From IMG/VR virus record IMGVR_UViG_3300036398_002055, positions 1 to 26,353 of that record: 26,353 nt of DNA. One strand, written 5' to 3'. The stretch is from a virus. Shown here in pieces: positions 1 through 6,586 of the stretch (position 1 is its first letter; each line of letters opens with the position of its first letter). The notes beneath the pieces are model-generated. The model saw only the letters and a program-made list of their open reading frames with translations. It had not been told where the DNA came from and searched no databases. A program made the position numbers and the translations under genes.

Positions 1-59
1 GGTCCTTCGTTTAGTATATCTAAATACTCTCTAAGTATAGTGCTTGAAGATTTAGTCAT
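1..59 (-). CDS. Start of an unidentified phage protein (3' end outside window)
   Basis: An ATG on the minus strand at 59 opens a frame that stays open to the window edge and gives 19 residues, beginning MTKSSSTILREYLDILNE. It lies directly after the terminator of the ClpA/DnaJ operon, and the U tract of that terminator touches its start codon. A late-promoter-like octamer sits 17 nt before the ATG, inside the terminator loop, so this gene is probably transcribed on its own as a late gene. The fragment is too short to assign a family. No clear Shine-Dalgarno sequence is seen before the ATG; the region is U-rich. Confidence 0.6.
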   Translation of the reverse strand, partial: MTKSSSTILREYLDILNEG

Positions 60-95
60 AAAAAATCCCTTTTACATATTTAGCGTAAAAGGGAT
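60..95 (-). terminator. Intrinsic terminator of the DnaJ-PDF-ClpA operon
   Basis: There is a perfect 11-bp inverted repeat (65-75 pairing with 85-95) with a 9-nt loop. In the minus direction it is followed by a run of U (complement of A at 60-64). It begins 17 nt after the stop codon of the 209-aa gene, as expected for the end of the operon. Confidence 0.85.
77..84 (-). promoter_or_regulatory. Late-promoter-like octamer in the terminator loop
   Basis: On the minus strand the loop of the hairpin reads GCTAAATA, one base away from the GATAAATA octamers found before three other minus-strand genes here. It ends 17 nt before the ATG at 59, a spacing suited to late transcription of that gene. This rests on motif similarity only. 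Confidence 0.4.
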
Positions 96-111
96 CTTAA
101 TAAACTGCTTT

Positions 112-741
112 TTAGCCTTGTACTACAGTCTCTACTTTAGTGATTGTACGTCCTAGAAACATCTTTACCATAGTAAGAACTTTCTCGTCTTTGACATAAA
201 AGAACCCTCCTCCTGGGTTACTATTTCTACTTAGATCACGTTTAGCTCGCTTAGGCATGCGTATTTTAGGGTTATTTTCACACCACTGTACAAAGTTTAA
301 ATGGCATTGTACGGAACTTCCTAGGCTAACTTTAAAACCAAAATCTAGATTCTTAACTAGAATCGTACCTTTAGCTAGTTTGTTTTCATTGTCAGGATCG
401 GGTATTTCTACATATTTCACTCTATTTTTACAGTGCTTTACAACTGTTTCTAAATCTTTATCGTTATTAAGATACAAGCTGACAAAAGGAGTTTCTACTC
501 TTACTCCCCAATCTTCGAGATTCTTTAATATTTCTGCTAGTTTTTTGGCGTGAGTTTTATCACTTGGTGAGGCTTTTCTAGCATAATAATAATCATCGTT
601 ATCGTGATGAGCTAGAATTTGTTCGGCACTGCTACCCCTAAACCACCCAGCTACTCCAGAAGTAAACACAATTTTGTATTTGTATTTGTTCTGGAATAAT
701 TTTGTACTGTGTTGTACTTTATAAGGTTTCAGGAATTTCAT
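112..741 (-). CDS. Conserved-looking phage protein of unknown function, last gene of the chaperone/protease operon
   Basis: This encodes 209 aa that I do not recognise as a named family. It is a soluble, basic protein with no signal peptide or membrane segment. The N-terminus is rich in Lys and Tyr (KYKYKIVF), the middle (about residues 90-140) looks like mixed alpha/beta, and there is a glycine-rich turn (NPGGGFFYV) near residue 175. The start overlaps the 3' end of the ClpA-like gene by 23 nt, so the two are probably translationally coupled. An intrinsic terminator follows 17 nt after the stop. Its place at the end of a DnaJ-deformylase-ClpA operon allows the guess that it is an accessory or adaptor factor, but nothing in the sequence proves that. 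Confidence 0.8.
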   Translation of the reverse strand: MKFLKPYKVQHSTKLFQNKYKYKIVFTSGVAGWFRGSSAEQILAHHDNDDYYYARKASPSDKTHAKKLAEILKNLEDWGVRVETPFVSLYLNNDKDLETVVKHCKNRVKYVEIPDPDNENKLAKGTILVKNLDFGFKVSLGSSVQCHLNFVQWCENNPKIRMPKRAKRDLSRNSNPGGGFFYVKDEKVLTMVKMFLGRTITKVETVVQG

Positions 742-2968
742 TTTCTATAACTTTAGAAGATTTAAGTTTAGGTGTTAAAACTAATTTATCGTCTTGACAA
801 GAAATTTGTAAAATACCTCCTTGTTGTAATTCTCCAAAAAGTATCATTTTAGCCAAGGGCCTTTTAATTTCTTTGTCAATAACACGCTGCAATGGACGAG
901 CACCCATTTTCTTATCAAAGCCTTTACTTACTAACCATTCAATTGCTGGCTGATTAATTTTAAGTTTGACGCCTTTTTCTCTAACTTGTATTTTGACTTC
1001 ATCCATAAATTTACCAACAATCTTAACCATTGTTTCTTTAGCTAACTTATTAAACGTAACAATTCCGTCTAATCTGTTTCTAAATTCAGGTGCAAAGAAT
1101 TTTTTAAGTTCTTTATCTTCATAAGTTTTTTCTTGGTCGCCGAATCCGATAGTATTTTTTTCTGCGTCCTGAGCACCCGCATTTGTAGTAAGAATTAGTA
1201 TAATATTTCTACAATCTGCTTTCTTACCGTTACTTCCTGTGACAAAACCGTTATCCATAATCTGTAACAGTATAGTGCTTACATCTGGATGGCTCTTTTC
1301 GATTTCATCAAGTAATAAAACACAATTAGGATTTTCTTGAATTTGTGTAATAAGAAGTCCAGCATTTTCTTCAAATCCAACATATCCAGGAGGACTTCCA
1401 ATCAGTTTACTTACACTGTGCTTTTCTTGATATTCACTCATATCAAATCGAATAAGTTTAACTCCTAACGACTTTGCCAATGCTTTTGCAGTTTCAGTTT
1501 TACCACATCCAGTAGGACCCATAAAGACAAAACTGCCTACAGGTTTATTTTCGGATTTTAATCCTGCTCTGCTTACAAGAATTTTATCTACGACTTCAGA
1601 AACAGCATGAGTCTGACCAAACACTTCGTTGCTAATTTGATTTTCTAAATTAGCAAGATTTTGTGATTCTGCTTCTGCTATGGTTTCAGCAGGCATGTTT
1701 ATCATTTTGCTTAGTTCAAATTCGATTTCATTCGCAGTGATAATTCTGTTATCTGCTATTTTTAGATTAAAACGACTTGCTGCACAATCAATTAAATCGA
1801 TAGCTTTATCGGGTAATTTTTTATCTGCTTGATATTTTACACTTAATTTAATTGCTGCTTGAATAGCATCGTCTTTAATTTTTACATTATGATATTGTTC
1901 ATAATATTTTTTAACACCTTTTAGAATTTGTGCAGTCATTTCGGATGTAGGTTCGTCAACACTAATACGTTGGAAACGACGCATTAATGCACGATCCTTT
2001 TCAAAATATTTTCTATACTCTTCCCATGTAGTACTGGCGATAACTTTAATATTGCCTTTACTTAGTGCAGGTTTCATCATATTACTCAAATCGTTGGCAC
2101 TATTGTTAGCACTACCTGCACCACTGATCATATGGGCTTCATCGATAAAAAGAATTGTTTTACCTTTCTTTTCTAGATTTTTAAGCACAGCTTTGAAACG
2201 TTCTTCAAAATCTCCTCTGTACTTACTACCTGCCAACATAGCACTGATATCGAGATTATAAACTGTATAAGGTTTTAGGAAATCTGGTACAGCACCTTTT
2301 ACAATATTATATGCTAATCCTTCTGCAATAGCAGTTTTACCTACACCCGGATCACCTACAAGGATAACATTACATTTACTACGTCTGCCCAATGCCAAGG
2401 CTACATTTTCTAATTCGTCGATGCGACCTATTACTGGATCGACTTTGCCTTTTTTTACAGCTTCATTTAAATTAGTTGTAAATGCTTTCAAAGCTCTCTC
2501 GTCTTGTAAATTTCTAGGTTCTTCTTCTTCGTGTTCAGTAACTTCTGAATTCAAGTATTCTGCAAATTTTTCTTTATCTACACCTGCTTGCTGAATATAG
2601 TAATTGGCAAAGCTACGTTTTTCGCTCATCATAGACAAAAATACATCAGTCGGTTCGATTCTCTGTCTGCCATTAAAAAGCACTTGTGTAAAGGCTTTAT
2701 TCAACACACGCTCGACTGCTTGTGTTTTTCTTGGCTTTATAACATTTTCGGCAACAATATCATTTAATTTTGTTTTTAAATAATGTTCCAGACTTTTTCT
2801 TAAAAAGTCGCTATCCGCACCAGAACCGTTTAGACAATTTACAAAGCTTTCTTCTAACAGCATTGCAAACAACAAATGCTCGATAGTTAGATATTCGTGT
2901 TTAAGTTTTTGTGCAACTTCGATTGATTTTTCAAAAACTAATTGAAGTTCATCGCTTGGTTCTACCAT
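719..2968 (-). CDS. clpA: ClpA-type AAA+ protein unfoldase (Hsp100)
   Basis: This encodes 749 aa, close to the size of bacterial ClpA. Residues 1-140 resemble the Clp N-domain (repeat around LTIEHLLFAML). The first AAA+ module has Walker A GDPGVGKT (205-212), Walker B ILFIDEA (272-278) and an arginine-finger region (RR at 330-331). The second has Walker A GPTGCGKT (484-491), Walker B LLLDEIEKSHPDV (551-563) and PEFRNRLD (627-634). There is no ClpB/ClpC middle domain between the modules, so it is ClpA-like. An IGF tripeptide (607-609) lies where ClpA/ClpX/ClpC carry the ClpP-docking loop. No ClpP gene is present, so it probably uses host ClpP to unfold and feed selected proteins for degradation. 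AGAGGA lies 6 nt before the ATG, which overlaps the deformylase 3' end by 20 nt. Confidence 0.93.
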   Translation of the reverse strand: MVEPSDELQLVFEKSIEVAQKLKHEYLTIEHLLFAMLLEESFVNCLNGSGADSDFLRKSLEHYLKTKLNDIVAENVIKPRKTQAVERVLNKAFTQVLFNGRQRIEPTDVFLSMMSEKRSFANYYIQQAGVDKEKFAEYLNSEVTEHEEEEPRNLQDERALKAFTTNLNEAVKKGKVDPVIGRIDELENVALALGRRSKCNVILVGDPGVGKTAIAEGLAYNIVKGAVPDFLKPYTVYNLDISAMLAGSKYRGDFEERFKAVLKNLEKKGKTILFIDEAHMISGAGSANNSANDLSNMMKPALSKGNIKVIASTTWEEYRKYFEKDRALMRRFQRISVDEPTSEMTAQILKGVKKYYEQYHNVKIKDDAIQAAIKLSVKYQADKKLPDKAIDLIDCAASRFNLKIADNRIITANEIEFELSKMINMPAETIAEAESQNLANLENQISNEVFGQTHAVSEVVDKILVSRAGLKSENKPVGSFVFMGPTGCGKTETAKALAKSLGVKLIRFDMSEYQEKHSVSKLIGSPPGYVGFEENAGLLITQIQENPNCVLLLDEIEKSHPDVSTILLQIMDNGFVTGSNGKKADCRNIILILTTNAGAQDAEKNTIGFGDQEKTYEDKELKKFFAPEFRNRLDGIVTFNKLAKETMVKIVGKFMDEVKIQVREKGVKLKINQPAIEWLVSKGFDKKMGARPLQRVIDKEIKRPLAKMILFGELQQGGILQISCQDDKLVLTPKLKSSKVIENEIPETL

Positions 2969-3464
2969 TTAATTTCCTCTGTTTTTTAATAGCCATCTGT
3001 AGTTTAAGTTTACTTACATGTTCGGTAAAACATACTCCGTTTAAATGATCTAGCTCATGTAAGAAGCATCTTGCATCTATTCCATCAAGTCTTATTATAT
3101 GCTTATTATTATTTCTGTCAAGAAATTCAACAATCACGTGTTCCGGTCTTTTCACCATTAAAAACATATTCGGAAAGCTGAGACAGCCTTCTTCTCCTAA
3201 TTCAGAGTCGGGACTAACTGTGATTACTTTTGGATTGAATAATGCAAATGGAGTAAAGACTTCTTTTAGATTTTGAGTTTGCATTGTAAAGACTCTTGCG
3301 TTCACTCCAACTTGATTTGCAGCTAATCCAATACCATTGCTCTCTATCATAATTTTAACCATTTCTTCTTCGAGAGCAAGTGGGTCTATAATTGGATTAT
3401 CGAAGTCAAAATCAGGTAATGCTGTATCTAAAATATTATCAGGATATGTTATTAATTTCAGCAT
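2949..3464 (-). CDS. def: Peptide deformylase
   Basis: This encodes 171 aa, the usual length for peptide deformylase, which removes the N-formyl group from new polypeptides. All three signature motifs are intact: GIGLAANQ (44-51), EGCLS (92-96) supplying the metal-binding Cys94, and HELDH (136-140) supplying the two metal-binding His and catalytic Glu137. It should therefore be an active metalloenzyme. It overlaps the J-protein gene by 26 nt upstream and the ClpA-like gene by 20 nt downstream, so it is embedded in the operon. Phage deformylases are known in marine T4-like phages, where a role in rapid processing of phage or photosystem proteins has been proposed. Here the neighbours suggest protein turnover and folding; deformylation could also alter formyl-Met degradation signals (inference). 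Confidence 0.95.
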   Translation of the reverse strand: MLKLITYPDNILDTALPDFDFDNPIIDPLALEEEMVKIMIESNGIGLAANQVGVNARVFTMQTQNLKEVFTPFALFNPKVITVSPDSELGEEGCLSFPNMFLMVKRPEHVIVEFLDRNNNKHIIRLDGIDARCFLHELDHLNGVCFTEHVSKLKLQMAIKKQRKLNGRTKR

Positions 3465-4263
3465 GAATCTCTTTTAATTTTTGAATTGTACTTTCGTTAG
3501 TAATTGCAGGTATAGAAATTTTTACAATAATAATTAATGCTCCAAGTCTACCAAAGTTACTATCTCTAAATCCTCTTCCAGAACTGGCGAACTCTTGATT
3601 ATGCTGAATCCCTGGACGTATTTTAAGAGGCATAATATTTCCATCTAAGCATTTTATCTCTTTAGTACAACCAATCATAGCTTCTAACCAGCTTATTTCT
3701 ATCTCTTTACATAAATCATTATCGCGTCTGTACCATTCAGGATCTGCTTCCACCATCACAGTAACATTAAGATTACCAGGAGGCATATTAGGTATAGTGT
3801 CATCACCTAAACCGGCAAAACGTAAAACTTGACCAGATTGGACTCCTGGAGGCACTTCTATAACTACTGTTCTTTTACGTCCAGAAGGTGTATTATACTG
3901 AGCTTCTACTTGTGTGCCTAAAAAACTTTGCTTAAAAGAAATCGATATCCTTAAACCGAGATCTCGATTTTTTCTTTTTTGTTGTGCAAATCCAGGGCCA
4001 AAATGGAAACTAAACATGTCTCCAAAATTTGGAAAGCCATGTCCGCCCATGCCACTAAATGCATTAAAGCCATTTAGCTCTGCATCGTATTGTGATTTTT
4101 TTTGGGGATCGCTTAGAGTGTCGTAAGCTTGTGATATTTCTTGAAACTTCTTGTTATCGCCGCCTCTGTCAGGATGATGTTTCATAGCCAATTTTTTATA
4201 GGCTTTTTTGATATCATCCTGACTGGCTTGTTCGCTTACTCCGAGTATGTCATAATAGTTCAT
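3439..4263 (-). CDS. dnaJ: DnaJ-like (type II, CbpA-like) J-domain co-chaperone
   Basis: This encodes 274 aa. Residues 1-65 form a full J domain with the HPD tripeptide (30-32) needed to stimulate the ATPase of DnaK. A Gly/Phe-rich linker follows (about 68-95, e.g. GMGGHGFPNFGDMF), then substrate-binding beta domains (about 100-270). The CxxCxGxG zinc-finger repeats of classical DnaJ are missing, so it is a type II J-protein like CbpA. No DnaK is seen in this window, so the partner is presumably host DnaK. It is the first gene of the operon. A consensus promoter lies so close that the predicted transcript starts at or near the ATG, and no Shine-Dalgarno sequence is visible, which points to a leaderless message. 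Confidence 0.93.
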   Translation of the reverse strand: MNYYDILGVSEQASQDDIKKAYKKLAMKHHPDRGGDNKKFQEISQAYDTLSDPQKKSQYDAELNGFNAFSGMGGHGFPNFGDMFSFHFGPGFAQQKRKNRDLGLRISISFKQSFLGTQVEAQYNTPSGRKRTVVIEVPPGVQSGQVLRFAGLGDDTIPNMPPGNLNVTVMVEADPEWYRRDNDLCKEIEISWLEAMIGCTKEIKCLDGNIMPLKIRPGIQHNQEFASSGRGFRDSNFGRLGALIIIVKISIPAITNESTIQKLKEIHAEINNIS

Positions 4264-4270
4264 ACTTATA

Positions 4271-4299
4271 ATTATACAAGGAGTTATTCCTTATGTCAA
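4271..4299 (-). promoter_or_regulatory. Consensus sigma70-type promoter of the DnaJ-PDF-ClpA operon
   Basis: Minus strand: -35 TTGACA (4294-4299), exactly 17 nt spacer, -10 TATAAT (4271-4276), a 12/12 match to the bacterial housekeeping consensus. The -35 box contains the stop codon of the upstream 167-aa gene. The -10 ends 7 nt before the ATG, so transcription should begin at about the start codon. The spacer holds a small inverted repeat (AAGGA/TCCTT, 5-nt loop) that might bind a regulator. Confidence 0.85.
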
Positions 4300-4799
4300 T
4301 CTAATGGAGGAAAATCTTCATCCAATGGAGGTCTACTAGGCATTGGTTTATCCATAGTAGGCATTGCAGGAACTGGTGCTGCCATTGCTGCTCCTACTGC
4401 TGCACCTGCTGCTACTCCGGCTGCACCTGCCATTGCCGCCATTGGCATTGGACTTGGACTAAATGGTTTCGGTGCTGACACTGGTGCAGGAGCACTTGGT
4501 GGAGGAGGTTTATTAGCAGCATCTAATGCTTTAGCACGTAGCTCTTTGTCGTCACCGGCTAACATAATTCCAGATAGTGTACCAGTTAAGAATGTAGCGA
4601 TTGGAATAATCAATTCAAAAAATTTGTTGTCTACTGGACTCATACCATTCATAGGTTGAGTGACAAAAATTAAACTATATAGAACAACAAAAACAATTCC
4701 AAATAGTGTTAAACCTAATACGATACCGATGAAAAACTTAAGACGAGCATTAAGTTCTTCTGTAGTGTATCTCGGGCCATCCCATAATTCTCTAATCAT
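4296..4799 (-). CDS. Membrane protein with two transmembrane segments and an Ala/Pro-rich tail (holin-like candidate)
   Basis: This encodes 167 aa. Two strong hydrophobic segments (about residues 22-47 and 61-81) are followed by a charged stretch and a low-complexity C-terminal half rich in Ala, Pro and Met (about 95-150), ending in an acidic tail. I know no named family for it. The two-helix hairpin plus neighbouring lipoprotein and spanin-like genes would fit a holin or another envelope protein, but an Ala/Pro tail is unusual for a holin. The ATG overlaps the stop codon of the preceding lipoprotein gene (ATGA), with GGAGA just upstream. The stop codon lies inside the -35 box of the next operon's promoter. 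Confidence 0.75.
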   Translation of the reverse strand: MIRELWDGPRYTTEELNARLKFFIGIVLGLTLFGIVFVVLYSLIFVTQPMNGMSPVDNKFFELIIPIATFLTGTLSGIMLAGDDKELRAKALDAANKPPPPSAPAPVSAPKPFSPSPMPMAAMAGAAGVAAGAAVGAAMAAPVPAMPTMDKPMPSRPPLDEDFPPLD

Positions 4800-5044
4800 T
4801 TACATTCTCCTTTACTTGGCTGTGGTGCAGGCACATAAACTTCGTTGCCCTTTTTGTCAATAGTTACGTTTTGTTTTTCGTAGTGTGTTAAATCTTCCGG
4901 ACAAGTTCCATTAGCACTACAGTATGGTTTTTTACAGAATTTTTCGTTCCAGTTATCCGGGTCTTGACAAGGATATCTATATCGCTCTTCACACCCAGCT
5001 AGAAGCATAAAAACTGGCAATAGCATAGCCCATTTTAGATTCAT
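4796..5044 (-). CDS. Small Cys-rich lipoprotein
   Basis: This encodes 82 aa. The N-terminus is a lipoprotein signal: charged start, hydrophobic core and lipobox LLAGC with the modified Cys at 18. The mature part is short and carries five further cysteines (e.g. YPCQDP, KPYCSANGTC and the C-terminal GECK), suggesting disulfides in the periplasm. Proteins of this kind are conserved in marine T4-like phages without a settled function. A good Shine-Dalgarno (AAGGAG) and a late promoter octamer 25 nt before the ATG suggest late expression together with the downstream 167-aa membrane protein, with which it overlaps by 4 nt. Confidence 0.8.
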   Translation of the reverse strand: MNLKWAMLLPVFMLLAGCEERYRYPCQDPDNWNEKFCKKPYCSANGTCPEDLTHYEKQNVTIDKKGNEVYVPAPQPSKGECK

Positions 5045-5069
5045 AACCGCTCCTTACTTAATATGCTAT

Positions 5070-5077
5070 TATTTATC
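5070..5077 (-). promoter_or_regulatory. T4-type late promoter (GATAAATA)
   Basis: The minus strand reads GATAAATA, 25 nt before the ATG of the 82-aa lipoprotein gene, in a 59-nt gap between genes. It matches the T4 late -10 element (TATAAATA) at 7 of 8 positions. The same octamer recurs at 7141-7148 and 12430-12437. The short sequence AACTCAA lies 5 nt upstream of it. Confidence 0.75.
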
Positions 5078-5103
5078 GAAATTTGAGTTGAATATAGTTT
5101 TGG

Positions 5104-5376
5104 TTATTTTTTGAGCTCGTCTGCAATGCTTTTTTGCTCTTTATACCATTCCTGCCAAGCTTCATATTTGATTTTTAGTTCGTAATATAGCTTAGAGTTT
5201 TCATTGGTAGTTTTAATAATATCAGCTAGTTCTATTTTTTTATCTGTAGGTAACTTGTTCAAGGACTGTGCCGGAGTCATTAAACTAGGAGGTGCATCCG
5301 GAAACTTCATTGTAACAGGAACTACAGTAGTTGAACACCCTGTTAACAGTAATAAAGATAAAATTGCTAATCTCAT
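5104..5376 (-). CDS. Small lipoprotein, candidate outer-membrane spanin (Rz1-like)
   Basis: This encodes 90 aa. A short signal sequence ends in lipobox LLTGC (Cys14), followed by a Pro-containing linker and a helical, charged C-terminal half (about 45-90). A small lipoprotein encoded directly after a protein with an N-terminal membrane anchor and a long coiled coil fits the two-component spanin layout that joins inner and outer membrane at lysis. The match is by architecture only; Rz1-like proteins share little sequence. The ATG overlaps the upstream stop codon (ATGA) and is preceded by a perfect AGGAGG. Alternative: another phage-encoded envelope lipoprotein. Confidence 0.7.
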   Translation of the reverse strand: MRLAILSLLLLTGCSTTVVPVTMKFPDAPPSLMTPAQSLNKLPTDKKIELADIIKTTNENSKLYYELKIKYEAWQEWYKEQKSIADELKK

Positions 5377-5849
5377 TTAGCTTCCTCCTGCTTTAATAAT
5401 TCTGGGTCAGTTACAGACTTGTTAAACATTTCGATGGCTGCAGGGCTGACATCGCAATTAGCATTAATTTCTTTTTCTCTAATTTCTATTTCTTTCTTAA
5501 TAACTTCTTTCACTACTTCTACAGTTTTAATTTTAGTAACAACTTTTGTTTCGATAACTTTAACAACTTCTGCTTGTCTGCCTTCTAATTCTTGTACTTT
5601 TGCTTCCATTTGTGCTACACGTTCTCGCCATAGTCTTTCTACTCCGTAGCCACCTGCATAGAAAGCTCCTATACCGTAAAGAAGAACTCCTAATAATTCT
5701 ATAGGAAATTTGTAAGTTTTAATTACTGGAATCCACGCTACAAGTTTACTTAGAATATATAATGTTACTCCAGCAGCTACAATAGCATAGGTTGCTAATT
5801 CAATCCAGCTATCAGGTATTAAACTATACATAAACTGTAGATACCACAT
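5373..5849 (-). CDS. Membrane protein with long coiled coil, candidate inner-membrane spanin (Rz-like)
   Basis: This encodes 158 aa. There are two hydrophobic segments near the N-terminus (about 17-37 and 49-67), then a long heptad-patterned helix (about 70-129) dominated by Val, Lys and Glu with repeats such as KVVTKIKTVEVVKEVIKKE. The C-terminal 30 residues are less regular. A membrane anchor followed by a periplasmic coiled coil, with a lipoprotein gene overlapping its 3' end by 4 nt, is the arrangement of Rz/Rz1 spanins. Classical Rz has only one membrane segment, so this is a variant or a different envelope protein. GGAG lies before the ATG, which shares one base with the preceding stop codon (TAATG). 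Confidence 0.7.
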   Translation of the reverse strand: MWYLQFMYSLIPDSWIELATYAIVAAGVTLYILSKLVAWIPVIKTYKFPIELLGVLLYGIGAFYAGGYGVERLWRERVAQMEAKVQELEGRQAEVVKVIETKVVTKIKTVEVVKEVIKKEIEIREKEINANCDVSPAAIEMFNKSVTDPELLKQEEAK

Positions 5850-6586
5850 TATACTTTCTCCAATGCTACTGCGAAGTTTTCATTTTCAAATACAAATACA
5901 TTGTTTATTTTAGTAATATTATAGTTTCCTATGTATTTGGTTAGATATAAAATTTCTGCCATGTCTTTACTTTCAATCATAATTTTTCCAGGAAAATTTG
6001 AATAAACGTTTTCTGTAAGACCAGCATCTTTAATTTTCATTCTAAGTGGTTCGGCATACATTTTTTGAAAAGTAATATCTTCATCATTAACGTTGATATT
6101 TTCTAAATAGCTTCTTCCAAAAAAATTACTAAAGTTGTTTAACCTATTTTCTTGTATTGTTTGTTCGTATTGATCTTTAGTTGTTGGTACTGTATTTCTA
6201 ATGTTTTCAATTGTACTTTCTTGACTTTTGAATCCTTTATAGTATCTGAATTTAAAGTTGTCGATTTCACATAGTTTTCCTACTCCATCCAAAATTTCTA
6301 TAATTTGTTCAGGTAGTTTTTTGTTACGTTCGATTTCTACAAATACCTTGTATTTGCCATCGTTTAATTCGCCAGGAGTAGCATCTGCATCTAACACGAA
6401 TTCATATCCACGTTCTACAAAATTTACTAGATCGTTAGCAGGATCTTTATCTTCAACAGTAAAAGATAACACTACGATATCTTTGTCAGAACCCATTTTA
6501 CTTGCATAGCTGTCTATCTCAAAAATGTTTCTTACTAACATTCTGAGATCGCCCGCAAGTAGTTCTTCATTAAGCTGCTGGTGCAT
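5849..6586 (-). CDS. Conserved T4-like phage protein of unknown function
   Basis: This encodes 245 aa when started at 6586. The frame is open back to an ATG at 6631, but the ATG at 6586 is preceded 8 nt upstream by GGAGG, and the extra 15 residues would only mirror the Ala-rich tail of the overlapping gene. The N-terminal part (VRNIFEIDSYASKMGSD, then FVLDADATPGELNDGKYKVF) looks like a block conserved among marine T4-like phages that I recall without a function. It is a soluble alpha/beta protein with no membrane segment. It overlaps the 181-aa gene by 17 nt, its Shine-Dalgarno lying inside that gene, and is likely co-transcribed with it from the late promoter at 7141-7148. Confidence 0.8.
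   Translation of the reverse strand: MHQQLNEELLAGDLRMLVRNIFEIDSYASKMGSDKDIVVLSFTVEDKDPANDLVNFVERGYEFVLDADATPGELNDGKYKVFVEIERNKKLPEQIIEILDGVGKLCEIDNFKFRYYKGFKSQESTIENIRNTVPTTKDQYEQTIQENRLNNFSNFFGRSYLENINVNDEDITFQKMYAEPLRMKIKDAGLTENVYSNFPGKIMIESKDMAEILYLTKYIGNYNITKINNVFVFENENFAVALEKV

Noticed and set aside
719-2968. ClpB-type disaggregase
   Set aside because: There is no coiled-coil middle domain between the two AAA+ modules, the length fits ClpA, and an IGF ClpP loop is present.
4141-4863. Plus-strand frames, one of 172 aa rich in Gly/Ala, opposite the membrane-protein region
   Set aside because: They are antisense to well-supported minus-strand genes, and the Gly/Ala content reflects the reverse complement of the Ala/Pro-rich tail.
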